A stretch of 44,496 bases of DNA from positions 1 through 44,496 of the forward strand of contig JAFSVR010000006.1 in NCBI GenBank assembly GCA_017444895.1, read 5' to 3'. The position numbers and the translations under genes are program-made. Source of the stretch: Clostridia bacterium. GTDB lineage: Bacteria; Bacillota; Clostridia; Christensenellales; UBA1242. Below the pieces are notes generated by a model. The model saw only the letters and a list, made by a program, of their open reading frames with translations, ran no database searches and had not been told where the DNA came from. Of the stretch, positions 8,200 to 18,055 are shown in pieces; position 1 is the first letter of the stretch, and each line of letters starts with the position of its first letter.

Positions 8200-8793
8200 A
8201 TGATATATAGCTTGAAAGGGAATGTTTCTGTTGTTGGGGACAACACCATTGTTGTTGACACTGGGGCTGTTGCTTTTGAATGCAACTGTTCAAAGAACAC
8301 GATATATCAACTTGGAAGCAAACAGGGCGAACAGGTTGTTTTAACTTACATGCAGGTCAGGGAAGATGACATTTCTCTTTATGGGTTCTATGATGCAACT
8401 GAAAAGGCGCTTTTTGAAAAACTTCTTTTGGTTTCAGGGATTGGTCCAAAGATGGCAATTTCAATTCTTTCTTGCGGAACCCCTGAAATGCTTGCAGGGG
8501 CAATTGCAGAAGGGAATGTTAAACTTCTTTCTGGAATCAAGGGGCTTGGCAAGAAAACCGCTGAAAGGATATGCCTTGAACTTAAAGACAAGGTTGATGC
8601 AACATTTTCTGGCGGGGGCACGCAAGTTGGGCTCACAATTAAAACTGAAGCAAGCGATGATGCAATTACTGCACTTGTTAGTCTGGGGCTCACCAAGAAT
8701 GATGCAACGAAACTTGTTAATCTCTATGCAACTAATGATATGACAACGCAAGACATTGTTACGATATGTCTTAAAAATATGGGGAGGAGCTAA
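8200..8793 (+). CDS. ruvA: Holliday junction branch migration protein RuvA
   Basis: RuvA binds four-way junctions and loads RuvB. The N-terminal OB fold (MIYSLKGNV to [12 protein letters not shown]), the first helix-hairpin-helix [16 protein letters not shown], the second [20 protein letters not shown], and a C-terminal three-helix RuvB-binding domain ([20 protein letters not shown]) are all seen. Length 197 residues. Its stop overlaps the ruvB start in TAATG, implying translational coupling. Confidence 0.95.
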   Translation: MIYSLKGNVSVVGDNTIVVDTGAVAFECNCSKNTIYQLGSKQGEQVVLTYMQVREDDISLYGFYDATEKALFEKLLLVSGIGPKMAISILSCGTPEMLAGAIAEGNVKLLSGIKGLGKKTAERICLELKDKVDATFSGGGTQVGLTIKTEASDDAITALVSLGLTKNDATKLVNLYATNDMTTQDIVTICLKNMGRS

Positions 8794-9854
8794 TGGAACT
8801 TGACGAGAGATTTGTGAGTTCAACAAGGAAAGCAGATGACGAGGTTGAAGACGTAAGGTTCGTTTCATCTCAAAAACTTCCTGAAGACAATGAAGAAATT
8901 GAGAACACTCTTCGCCCAAAGTCAATGAAAGATTATGTTGGGCAAGAAAAAGTTAAGGAGAATCTCAAGGTTTATATTGAGGCCTCAAAAAAGCGAGGGG
9001 AAGCCCTGGATCATGTTCTTCTTTATGGTCCCCCTGGTCTTGGAAAAACAACGCTATCCCACATCATTGCAAACGAACTTGGCGTTCAGCTTAGGTTAAC
9101 CAGTGGCCCGGCCATTGAAAAGGCTAGCGATTTGGCAGCAATCTTAACCAACCTTAATGAAAACGATGTTCTTTTCATTGATGAAATACACAGACTCAAT
9201 CATAACGTTGAGGAAATCTTATATCCAGCGATGGAAGATTATGCCCTTGATTTTATGGTTGGAAAGGGCCCATCCGCAAGAAGTATGCGCATCAATTTGC
9301 CAAAGTTCACTCTGGTTGGAGCAACAACAAAAGCCGGTATGCTCACGGGGCCATTAAGAGATAGATTTGGCGTTATTTGTCGTTTGGAACTCTATTCTGT
9401 TCCTGAACTTGCAGAGATAATTAAGCGTTCAGCAAAACTTCTTGATATTGCCATTGACGAAACAAGCGCTTGTGAACTTGCAAGCCGAAGCCGTGGAACT
9501 CCAAGAATTGCAAACAGGTATCTTAAACGTGTTCGTGATTTTGCAGATGTTTATAACAACGGCAAAATTGATATTAACATAACCCGAATGGCGCTTGAAA
9601 GAATGCAGGTTGATGAACTTGGCCTTGATTTTGTTGACCAACGAATCATAACAACTATCATAAAAAAGTTTGGTGGTGGGCCAGTTGGGCTTGATACCAT
9701 TTCAGCCGCCACCGGTGAAGAACCATCAACTATTGAAGATGTTTATGAGCCATATCTTCTTCAACTTGGCTTCATTTCAAGAACGCCTCGTGGAAGAATT
9801 GCGTTAACACCGGCTTATGAGCATTTCAAAATCAAGGTGAACAATGAAAACTAG
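8793..9854 (+). CDS. ruvB: Holliday junction branch migration ATPase RuvB
   Basis: The hexameric AAA+ motor of branch migration. [19 protein letters not shown] opens the ATPase, [16 protein letters not shown] is Walker [12 protein letters not shown]alker [20 protein letters not shown] contains sensor 1 and the arginine finger, and the C-terminal winged helix ends in [17 protein letters not shown]. Length 353 residues; the first 35 residues form a charged extension. GGGGAGGAGC precedes the start. Its last 11 bases overlap queA. Confidence 0.96.
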   Translation: MELDERFVSSTRKADDEVEDVRFVSSQKLPEDNEEIENTLRPKSMKDYVGQEKVKENLKVYIEASKKRGEALDHVLLYGPPGLGKTTLSHIIANELGVQLRLTSGPAIEKASDLAAILTNLNENDVLFIDEIHRLNHNVEEILYPAMEDYALDFMVGKGPSARSMRINLPKFTLVGATTKAGMLTGPLRDRFGVICRLELYSVPELAEIIKRSAKLLDIAIDETSACELASRSRGTPRIANRYLKRVRDFADVYNNGKIDINITRMALERMQVDELGLDFVDQRIITTIIKKFGGGPVGLDTISAATGEEPSTIEDVYEPYLLQLGFISRTPRGRIALTPAYEHFKIKVNNEN

Positions 9855-10872
9855 TGATTTTTATTACGATTTGCCAGAAGAATTGATTGCCCAAAAACCA
9901 GTTGAGCCAAGAGATAGTTCAAGGCTTTTGGTGCTAAACAGAAAAACTGGACAAATTGAACATAAGCATTTTTACGATATTATAGATTATTTGTCAAAAG
10001 ATGATGTTCTAGTTATAAACAACACCCGCGTTATTCCAGCAAGGCTCTATGGACTTAAGGAAGAAACGGGGGCAAAGGTTGAAATTTTGCTCTTGAAGCG
10101 CATTAATCTTTCTAGTTACGAGTGTTTACTCAAACCAGCAAAAAGATTTAAGGTTGGGGCTAAAATTAGGATTAGTGACAACCTTTCAGCTGAAATTGTT
10201 GGAGACCTTGCTGAAATTGGCGGAAGGGTTATCGAGTTTCATCTTCAAAGTGGAACGTTGGAAGAAGAGCTTGATCGCATTGGCGAGATGCCACTGCCAC
10301 CATATATCCACGAAAAGCTGAAAAATAAAGAGCGTTATCAAACGGTTTATAACAAAATACCAGGCTCTAGTGCAGCGCCAACGGCGGGGCTTCATTTTAC
10401 GCAAGAATTGCTTGAAAAAATCAGGGCTAAAGGCGTTCAAATTGTTGAGGTTTTATTAAATGTTGGGCTTGGAACATTCAGGCCGGTTAGCGAAGAAAAT
10501 ATTGAAAACCATCATATGCATAGTGAAATGATTGAGGTTTCAAAAGAAACAGCAGATAAACTCAATATGGCAAAAAAAGAAGGCAAAAGAATCATAGCCG
10601 TTGGGACAACAAGCGTTCGCACCCTTGAAAGCGCAACAAATGATAAGGGCGAAATTGAGCCATGCAAAAAAGAAACAAACATTTTTATTTATCCTGGCTA
10701 TAAATTCAAGTTTGTTGATAGCATAATAACTAATTTCCATTTGCCAGAATCAACGCTTATTATGCTGATTTCTGCGTTTGCGGGGAGAGAAGAAACATTA
10801 AACGCTTATAAGGTTGCCGTTGAAGAAAAATATAGATTTTTCTCCTTTGGCGATAGTATGTTTATTATATAA
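9844..10872 (+). CDS. queA: S-adenosylmethionine:tRNA ribosyltransferase-isomerase QueA
   Basis: QueA adds the epoxycyclopentenediol precursor from SAM to preQ1-modified tRNA in queuosine synthesis. [27 protein letters not shown] split by the usual N-terminal spacing, [30 protein letters not shown] and [19 protein letters not shown] are family signatures. Length 342 residues. The AAGGTGA site lies within the 3' end of ruvB. The tgt gene follows after 12 bases, so both queuosine steps are in one transcript with ruvCAB, the conserved Firmicutes arrangement. Confidence 0.96.
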   Translation: MKTSDFYYDLPEELIAQKPVEPRDSSRLLVLNRKTGQIEHKHFYDIIDYLSKDDVLVINNTRVIPARLYGLKEETGAKVEILLLKRINLSSYECLLKPAKRFKVGAKIRISDNLSAEIVGDLAEIGGRVIEFHLQSGTLEEELDRIGEMPLPPYIHEKLKNKERYQTVYNKIPGSSAAPTAGLHFTQELLEKIRAKGVQIVEVLLNVGLGTFRPVSEENIENHHMHSEMIEVSKETADKLNMAKKEGKRIIAVGTTSVRTLESATNDKGEIEPCKKETNIFIYPGYKFKFVDSIITNFHLPESTLIMLISAFAGREETLNAYKVAVEEKYRFFSFGDSMFII

Positions 10873-12000
<1,128 letters not shown>

Positions 12001-12042
12001 TAGTTTTTTTCAAAAACAAAGGAGCAATGTTATTAAAAAAAG

Positions 12043-12071
12043 TTGCCAAAGTTTCATACATTTGGTAAAAT
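12043..12071 (+). promoter_or_regulatory. yajC promoter
   Basis: TTGCCA (12043-12048), 17-base spacer, TAAAAT (12066-12071), followed by a short leader with AAAAAGGAG. Confidence 0.7.
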
Positions 12072-12099
12072 ATGGTATATTTGAAAAAGGAGAATTAAA

Positions 12100-12528
12100 A
12101 TGACAAATTTATTGCTTGAAGGAACGGGTGCTGGATCGGGTTGGATTATCTATGTTGTCTTGCTTGTTTTGGTTGTTGCAATGCTTATTGTTCCAATGAT
12201 CACTCAGAAAAAAAGAAATAAAGAATACGGCGAAATGGTTGAATCGCTTAACACTGGTGATGAAATAAGAACCATAGGCGGTATTATGGGAAAAATTGTT
12301 AGAATTAACAAAGAAAATGGAATGCCTAAAAGTGTTGTTATCGAAACAGGCCTAGAAAATTCTAAAGCAACTTTGGAATTTGATGTTTCGTGCATTGCTT
12401 ATGTTTATTCAACAACAACAGCTGCTGAAAAGGTTGCACAACAAGAAAAAAATGCTGAAACAACAGAAGAAGTTGCCACTGTTGAAGAAGTAAAGAAACC
12501 AGAAAAAACAAAAAATGCAAAGAAATAA
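12100..12528 (+). CDS. yajC: Preprotein translocase subunit YajC with charged tail
   Basis: YajC associates with SecDF at the Sec translocon. One N-terminal membrane span (WIIYVVLLVLVVAMLIVPMI, about residues 15-34) is followed by QKKRNKEYGEMVESLNTGDE and IRTIGGIMGKIVRINKENG, the YajC core. Residues about 108-142 form a Lys/Glu tail beyond the usual domain. The start has AAAAAGGAG eight bases upstream. secD and secF lie 0.9 kb downstream, separated by a terminator and the yrzE-like gene. Confidence 0.9.
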   Translation: MTNLLLEGTGAGSGWIIYVVLLVLVVAMLIVPMITQKKRNKEYGEMVESLNTGDEIRTIGGIMGKIVRINKENGMPKSVVIETGLENSKATLEFDVSCIAYVYSTTTAAEKVAQQEKNAETTEEVATVEEVKKPEKTKNAKK

Positions 12529-12550
12529 ATTTTGTTTCGTCAAACAGATT

Positions 12551-12596
12551 ATTTAACACTCTAACGTACAATATAGTTAGGGTGTTAAATTTTTTA
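12551..12596 (+). terminator. Intrinsic terminator after yajC
   Basis: ATTTAACACTCTAAC and GTTAGGGTGTTAAAT form a 15-bp stem with one G-U pair and a 10-base loop, ending in a T-run. Confidence 0.9.
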
Positions 12597-12689
12597 TAAA
12601 AGTTATAAAAGTTTTATGTAAAATAAAAATTTATATGCTGTACTAAATGTAGTAAATAGAGTTTGCATTTTAGTTGGAAAGAAAATTTA

Positions 12690-12792
12690 TGATAAAACAA
12701 AAGATTGGGGAAGGGTAATTTCATATTTTATTGTGCTTGCTGTCATGTTTTCTGGATTGTTTTTTAGCACTGGGTTTGTTATGGCACAATAA
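12690..12792 (+). pseudogene. Possible frameshifted small membrane protein
   Basis: ATG 12690 is preceded by GGAAAG at a suitable distance but its frame stops after nine codons at 12717. The +1 frame is open from 12622 to the stop at 12790-12792 and encodes a coherent membrane segment: WGRVISYFIVLAVMFSGLFF, then STGFVMAQ. That frame has no ATG, GTG or TTG start in a useful place. A one-base indel near 12703-12711 would join a start to the membrane segment and give about 34 residues. A dead gene, a programmed shift or a sequence error are all possible. No family recognised. The rest of the interval 12597-12850 shows nothing else. Confidence 0.3.
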
Positions 12793-12852
12793 ATATGAGC
12801 AACACATTCCAAAACAAGAACAGTAAAGAAATAGGATGATAGATAATAGAAC

Positions 12853-12882
12853 AAGCCTGCAAATCGCAGGTTTTGTTTTTTT
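12853..12882 (+). terminator. Intrinsic terminator before the yrzE-like gene
   Basis: CCTGC and GCAGG with flanking AAG/TTT pairs form a stem around AAATC, followed by a T-rich run. It implies that a transcript ends here, supporting expression of the small frame at 12690. Confidence 0.75.
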
Positions 12883-12927
12883 GGTCTTTTTTGCGCCTGG
12901 CCTTAATAGAATTTAGCAGGAGTTTTT

Positions 12928-13308
12928 ATGGAAAATAGTAAAAAAGACAGCATTATTAAATTTGTTAAGGCAACAATAATAAGCCTTGTTATTACTCTTG
13001 CTTTGATTTTGATTTTTGCGTTTATTTTGAAGTGGACGGGGGCAAGTGATGCAATCATTGTTCCTGTTAATCTTGCTATTAAAACGATTAGTATTATTGT
13101 TGGCACAGTAGTTTTTGTTAAAAATGGCGCAAAAGGTTTTATCAAGGGGACGGTTTTAGGAGCATCTTTTGCAATTTTAACGTTTATTATCTTCTCAATT
13201 CTTAATGCTAGTTTCAATTTTGGGGTTGGAGTTTTTGCTGATATTGCGTTTGGGGCAGTTGTTGGTGCGATAACAGGGGCGGTTGTTGTTAATCTTAAAA
13301 AAGCGTAA
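12928..13308 (+). CDS. yrzE: TIGR04086 family membrane protein (YrzE-like)
   Basis: A 126-residue protein with four predicted membrane segments: about residues 14-34, 42-62, 68-92 and 98-122. Short charged turns separate them and Gly/Ala-rich helices dominate (FADIAFGAVVGAITGAVVV). Position between yajC and secDF matches Bacillus yrzE and the TIGR04086 family, whose function is unknown. The TAGCAGGAG site precedes ATG 12928. The family call rests on size, topology and synteny. Confidence 0.7.
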   Translation: MENSKKDSIIKFVKATIISLVITLALILIFAFILKWTGASDAIIVPVNLAIKTISIIVGTVVFVKNGAKGFIKGTVLGASFAILTFIIFSILNASFNFGVGVFADIAFGAVVGAITGAVVVNLKKA

Positions 13309-13365
13309 ATATACCAAAATATCTAGTATAAATTTAATTTATCCTTGAAATATTTGAAAAAAAGA

Positions 13366-13395
13366 TTGACCGTTTATTGCTTAATAATGTATAAT
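13366..13395 (+). promoter_or_regulatory. secDF promoter
   Basis: TTGACC (13366-13371), 18-base spacer, perfect TATAAT (13390-13395). It lies inside the longest open frame of secD and so decides for the downstream start at 13441. Confidence 0.8.
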
Positions 13396-13440
13396 AAACA
13401 AGTAAAAATCTATATTTCTTATATTGAAAGGAAGCTTAAA

Positions 13441-14760
13441 ATGAAACCTAGAAAAAGAAAAATGACACTATTCTTAACAATTTTGATGTCTGTTGTTATT
13501 GGGCTTGCTCTGATATTAACATTCATCCCAATGCACATTGGAACATTGAATTACCTTTCATTTGCTGGAAATTTGCAGTATGCAAATGATTTGAAGGGCG
13601 GAATGTATGCACAATATCAATTCAAAAATGGAACTTCCGCTGAAGATATTGAAAAAACCGTCAGCGAAATCAGGTCGGTTTTGAGCGAAAAGGGGTATTA
13701 TTCACCTTTCGTTGCTCAGGTTGGCAATGGCGTTCGAATTGAAATTGGCAACACAACAACTCATGACTATAAGGGCACTGATAAACTGCTTGACGCAATT
13801 GATGTTGGCTTATTTGAACTGCGCACTGGAACCGAAGAAAGCAAGAAGTTCATCGATGGAAGAGAGCATATAACAGATGTTAAACTTGGTTCTTCTGGAA
13901 GTCAAACATATGTGCAGATTTCTTTTAACGAAGAGGGACTTGTTAAATACAAGGAAACAATGAATTCATCTGTCACCGTTTACGTTTATATGGGTGGCAA
14001 TTTACAAACTAGCTTTGCGGGCAGTTCGGCTGTTTATGATGATATGTATTTAACATTTGCAAATTATGCAGAAGCAGAAGATTTTGCAATGAAGGTTAAA
14101 CTTGGTTCATTTATTCCTGTTGACTTTAACACTGAGGAAACAAGAATCAATACAATGAGTTCGCCATATTCAACGGCAAGCTTAACCGCAGATGTCAATT
14201 CTGGCGCCTATGGCAAAAGCAATGTGTTTGTTGGAATGACAATTGTTATGTCTTTCCTTGTTGTTCTTGCGATGGCTCTTGCAATTGTTAGGTATCGTGC
14301 AATAGGAGTTGCTAATTTGCTTTCCATGGCGCTTTCAACCTGTGTTGCAATTTTCTTAATGCAGGCATTGCCATGGATTGAACTTAGCATTTCATCTCTC
14401 TTTGTAATGTTGCTTGGCTTTGTTATAATGTTCTACGGGGCATATGCATATGCTAGCAACGTTCAATCTGAATTCCACGAGGGTAAAACCCTAACTGCAA
14501 GTTTGGAATCTGGATATAAAAAGTCTTTGCTTCCAAACACATTTGTTCTTGTTGCCGGCCTTGTTGTTGCTGTTCTGTTTGCCTTCTTTGGCAGCGGAGC
14601 AATAAGAACAGGGGCAATCATAAGTTTGATCTTTATGCTTGCAAGTGCATTTAACAATCTATGTTTGCTTCCTTGGTTTGTTGGTATCTATTATGGATAC
14701 AACAATAACAAACCAGCTTATTATGGGCTTAAAGGAGGTAACAAAAATGAAATTCAATAA
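13441..14760 (+). CDS. secD: Protein translocase subunit SecD
   Basis: SecD and SecF form the proton-driven RND-like partner of SecYEG that pulls exported proteins outward. An N-terminal span (TLFLTILMSVVIGLALILTF) is followed by NDLKGGMYAQYQF, the SecD 'D.(R/K)GG' motif, an extracytoplasmic domain to about residue 255, and five C-terminal spans. ATG 13441 is chosen because GAAAGGAAG precedes it and a perfect TATAAT lies upstream inside the longer frame, whose N-terminus would be non-membrane and unusual. Length 439 residues, on the short side. Its last 14 bases overlap secF. Confidence 0.88.
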   Translation: MKPRKRKMTLFLTILMSVVIGLALILTFIPMHIGTLNYLSFAGNLQYANDLKGGMYAQYQFKNGTSAEDIEKTVSEIRSVLSEKGYYSPFVAQVGNGVRIEIGNTTTHDYKGTDKLLDAIDVGLFELRTGTEESKKFIDGREHITDVKLGSSGSQTYVQISFNEEGLVKYKETMNSSVTVYVYMGGNLQTSFAGSSAVYDDMYLTFANYAEAEDFAMKVKLGSFIPVDFNTEETRINTMSSPYSTASLTADVNSGAYGKSNVFVGMTIVMSFLVVLAMALAIVRYRAIGVANLLSMALSTCVAIFLMQALPWIELSISSLFVMLLGFVIMFYGAYAYASNVQSEFHEGKTLTASLESGYKKSLLPNTFVLVAGLVVAVLFAFFGSGAIRTGAIISLIFMLASAFNNLCLLPWFVGIYYGYNNNKPAYYGLKGGNKNEIQ

Positions 14761-15676
14761 GATTTTCACTCTGCCTCTTAAGTATTTGTTTATCGGCATT
14801 GCTTCTATGCTTGCCCTGGCAATCATCTTCGTTTGTTGTTTTGGCTTTAACACTAGCGTTGAATTTGGCGGAGGTTCACAAATTAAAATTGACGTAACAG
14901 AAGTTGTTGATCAATCTGCAACGCTTAAGAAGGCTTCTGCCGTTTTAAGCGCAAACAAACTTAGCGTTGAGAACACGTTCGTTGAAGATAATGGAACTCA
15001 AACATATCTTGTTTTTAGAGTGACAGATAAAAATATTAAAAATACAGACGCAATAAAATCTGAACTTTCAGCAAGGTGTGGGGTTAGTGCTGAATCAATT
15101 ATTGGTTTTGACGCTGTTAACTATACAACAGAATCAAGCACGGTTTTGCTGTTTGGCCTTGGTTTCGTTGCGCTTATCGTTGTTGTTTTCTTTGCCGGTT
15201 GGGCAAGATATAAGTTGACTGGTGCATTAACACTGACGCTTGCAACATTTGTTGACTTTATGTTGTATCTATCAATTGTTGCTGTTTTAAGGATAAGAAT
15301 ATCTTCTGCGACCCTTATTAGTTTAGTGTCAAGCGTTGTTTTGACAACCATGGCAATCGTTGCTGTTCTTGAAAACGTAAGAGGAAGCAAAAAACTTAAG
15401 CAATATGAAAACTATTCAAACAAGGATATGGTTGTTCACTTTGCTCAAAAAGAGTTCCTGCCTTTTGCAGTGATTTGCGGTGTTGTTGCCGTGTTTGGTG
15501 TTTTATGCTTATTTATTCCAAACGCTTATGTTCAAACATTTGATTTTAGTTTGATTTTCTCTGCGATTATTGCATTATTTGTTTCAATGATTTTGGGGCC
15601 GGCATTCTATGTGTATGCACTAGATGTTGGTGACTCACGGAAGCAAGCAAAATTAAATAAAAACAAGCAAAAATAA
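14747..15676 (+). CDS. secF: Protein translocase subunit SecF
   Basis: Partner of SecD. KYLFIGIASMLALAIIFVCC is the first span, NTSVEFGGGSQIKI is the SecF 'F.GG' motif, and five spans follow from about residue 135. The ATG at 14747 is preceded by AAAGGAGG inside the 3' end of secD, so an upstream in-frame ATG at 14639 is rejected. Length 309 residues. The C-terminus is Lys/Asn rich. Together with yajC and the TIGR04086 gene it forms a Sec accessory cluster. Confidence 0.88.
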   Translation: MKFNKIFTLPLKYLFIGIASMLALAIIFVCCFGFNTSVEFGGGSQIKIDVTEVVDQSATLKKASAVLSANKLSVENTFVEDNGTQTYLVFRVTDKNIKNTDAIKSELSARCGVSAESIIGFDAVNYTTESSTVLLFGLGFVALIVVVFFAGWARYKLTGALTLTLATFVDFMLYLSIVAVLRIRISSATLISLVSSVVLTTMAIVAVLENVRGSKKLKQYENYSNKDMVVHFAQKEFLPFAVICGVVAVFGVLCLFIPNAYVQTFDFSLIFSAIIALFVSMILGPAFYVYALDVGDSRKQAKLNKNKQK

Positions 15677-15685
15677 TAATTAATA

Positions 15686-15721
15686 AAAGCCTTTTTGGAT
15701 GGAAACATTTGAAAAGGCTTT
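15686..15721 (+). promoter_or_regulatory. Hairpin before recJ that may cover its ribosome binding site
   Basis: AAAGCCTTTT (15686-15695) and AAAAGGCTTT (15712-15721) are perfect inverted copies around a 16-base loop. No T-run follows. The 3' arm holds AAAAGG, the only Shine-Dalgarno-like string before recJ, about 12 bases from its start. It could be a weak terminator or a translation-control element. Confidence 0.4.
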
Positions 15722-15729
15722 ATGTATGA

Positions 15730-18051
15730 ATGGTGAAAAATATTAAGACAATAAAAGACAGCCGCCTAATTTCTTGGCTAAATAATCTTGGAATTAAAAC
15801 GCGTGAAGAGATGCGTGATTTTTTGAATCCAACTTTATCTATGCTTCACGACCCATTTTTGTTTGAGAATATGTCAAGATGCTGTGAGGTTATCAGCTCT
15901 GCGCTTAAAGAAGGGAAGAAGTTTGCAATTGTTGGCGATTATGATTGTGACGGTATATGTGCCAGCACGGTTTTATATCAGTATTTTGAGAGCCAACATG
16001 CAACTTGCAAGGTCTATATTCCAAATCGGTTTGAAGATGGCTATGGTCTTAATATGGGGCTTGTTGATGATATTATGCAAAACTATGCCCCAGACGTTTT
16101 GATTACGGTTGACCTTGGCATATCATGTGTTGAGGAGGTCAAAAGGCTAAAAGAACTCGGCGTTCAGGTTATTGTTACAGATCACCATGAACCACAGGAG
16201 GTTTTGCCAGATTGCCTTATTCTTGACCCAAAGGCAGAAAATGGATATCCTTGCAAATATCTATGTGGCGCTGGAGTTGCGTTTAAGTTGGTTTCCGCTC
16301 TTGCCGGAGCAGAGTTTGCTAATAAGTATCTTGATCTTATTGCTATTGCAACGATTGGAGATATAGTTCCACTTCTTGATGAAAACAGGGCAATATCTAA
16401 GATTGGTCTTGAAAAACTTTCAAACAAGAATTTTTGCTTAGAAAGCCTGAAGTTTATGTTTGAGAAGTTTGAATTGGGGCATATTGAAAGCAGTGATATT
16501 TATCTTAAAGTTGTTCCAAAAATAAACAGCAGTGGAAGAATGGATGATGCCAAAAAGGTTTTTGATTTTCTAAATACAAACAACGCAAAAGAGAGAAATG
16601 ACTTGCTTGCTAGTATCGTTGCAGATAATGAACTGCGTCTTACCGAAATTCAAAAATCAATGGATATAATTGAAGATGAATTAGATAATACTGATGTTTC
16701 TGGTGATTCAATCATTTGCATCAAGGGTAATTTTCATCAAGGAATATTGGGCATTTTGGCTTCAAGAATCCTCGGTGACTATCATAAAAGTGCACTTGTT
16801 TTTGCAAAAACCGAGAGCGGAACTTATAAGGCAAGTGGAAGAGGAGTTGATGGCGTTGATTTGCATGCTCTTGTTTTAAGGCATGGGGACAAGTGTTTGC
16901 ATTTTGGAGGGCATAAGCTTGCGGTTGGCCTTGAGATTGACGAGAAGTTGGTTGATGGGTTTATTGGCGATATTAAGGCCGATTTGGCTGAAAAACTGGC
17001 AAAAGACTGCAGTGGCTTGGCTCCCGCTACGGATGATGCAGACATAACAATTGGTTTTGAGGATGTTAATCAACAATTCTTGAGTGAGCTAAGCTTAATT
17101 GGACCATTTGGGTTTTCTAACCCCAAGCCAACATTTAAGATTATAACATCTGACCAACTTAGAATTTCGCAACTTGGGGCGAAAAATAGTGCACATATAA
17201 AAATAAATAACGCATTTAATTCCAATGTTGTATATTTTTTTGGAAAACAAAACATTGAAATGCTTACATCAAAGGCAACGAAAGAACTTTTTGTGGATCT
17301 TGATTTTAATTATTATAAGGGGAAAAGCCAGCCTCAGGCAATTGTTAGGCGGGTTAAACTGCTTCAGCCTCGGATAAATATTAGTGATCAAAATAATTTA
17401 ATATTGCGCACATATTTATTTTGCGCGAATATTTTGAACAAAAACGGCGATGTGCAAGAAATCAAAACCAGTCTTAAAGACGCTGTTGAAGATTGGAGCA
17501 AACAAAATGGAGTTGCAATCATAGCAACAACACAAGAGGCGCAAGTAGCGCTCGAAACCTGCAACACAAATGGATATGTATTGTCTAGCATAATACCATC
17601 AGATAAAAGCAATGTTATTGTTTTGAGCCCAAGGTATTTGTTTGATTTTAAGCAACTGAAAAAGAAATACCAAAAGGTTTTGGTTCTTGATGAACTATCT
17701 AAAGAAGAAATAGGGTGTTTTGGTGAAAAAAATAATGTTTTTTGCTATAAAACATCAAATTTTGTGCCTGATATTGATATTTCAAGGGCTAGGGGCAATT
17801 GCGCAAATGTTTATACTGCCATTGCAAAACAGATGACAGACGGCGAATATATGTCTTTCTGTGACCTTGTTTGTGGCCTAAACAAGATGTTTCCATTTAT
17901 TAGTATGCCAGACATAACAGTTTCATTAATGGCCTTAAATGAACTTGGCGTAATCAACCTTGAAATAGGTGGCGCGGTTCGTGTTTCGGTTAATCTAAAT
18001 TCCGAGAAAAAGGACTTGTTTGAAAGCAAAATATTATCTCAATTAAGGTGA
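15730..18051 (+). CDS. recJ: Single-stranded-DNA-specific exonuclease RecJ
   Basis: RecJ degrades single-stranded DNA 5' to 3' in recombination and repair. DHH-family metal motifs are present: GDYDCDGICAS (from about residue 69), PNRFEDGYGLN, TVDLGISC and VIVTDHHEP. The DHHA1 motif appears as HFGGHKLAVGLEI. An OB-type domain follows (about 435-560), then a C-terminal domain of about 200 residues as in many Firmicutes RecJ proteins. Length 773 residues. The start is weakly supported because the only SD-like string lies in a hairpin. rel starts 4 bases after its stop; the apt gene that separates them in Bacillus is missing. Confidence 0.94.
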   Translation: MVKNIKTIKDSRLISWLNNLGIKTREEMRDFLNPTLSMLHDPFLFENMSRCCEVISSALKEGKKFAIVGDYDCDGICASTVLYQYFESQHATCKVYIPNRFEDGYGLNMGLVDDIMQNYAPDVLITVDLGISCVEEVKRLKELGVQVIVTDHHEPQEVLPDCLILDPKAENGYPCKYLCGAGVAFKLVSALAGAEFANKYLDLIAIATIGDIVPLLDENRAISKIGLEKLSNKNFCLESLKFMFEKFELGHIESSDIYLKVVPKINSSGRMDDAKKVFDFLNTNNAKERNDLLASIVADNELRLTEIQKSMDIIEDELDNTDVSGDSIICIKGNFHQGILGILASRILGDYHKSALVFAKTESGTYKASGRGVDGVDLHALVLRHGDKCLHFGGHKLAVGLEIDEKLVDGFIGDIKADLAEKLAKDCSGLAPATDDADITIGFEDVNQQFLSELSLIGPFGFSNPKPTFKIITSDQLRISQLGAKNSAHIKINNAFNSNVVYFFGKQNIEMLTSKATKELFVDLDFNYYKGKSQPQAIVRRVKLLQPRINISDQNNLILRTYLFCANILNKNGDVQEIKTSLKDAVEDWSKQNGVAIIATTQEAQVALETCNTNGYVLSSIIPSDKSNVIVLSPRYLFDFKQLKKKYQKVLVLDELSKEEIGCFGEKNNVFCYKTSNFVPDIDISRARGNCANVYTAIAKQMTDGEYMSFCDLVCGLNKMFPFISMPDITVSLMALNELGVINLEIGGAVRVSVNLNSEKKDLFESKILSQLR

Positions 18052-18055
18052 AAAA

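Noticed and set aside
13345..13440. Upstream extension of secD from ATG 13345
   Set aside because: A TTGACC-18-TATAAT promoter lies inside it, and GAAAGGAAG precedes ATG 13441, which gives a normal SecD N-terminus.
14639..14746. Upstream start of secF at ATG 14639
   Set aside because: It would overlap secD by over 120 bases; AAAGGAGG sits just before ATG 14747.
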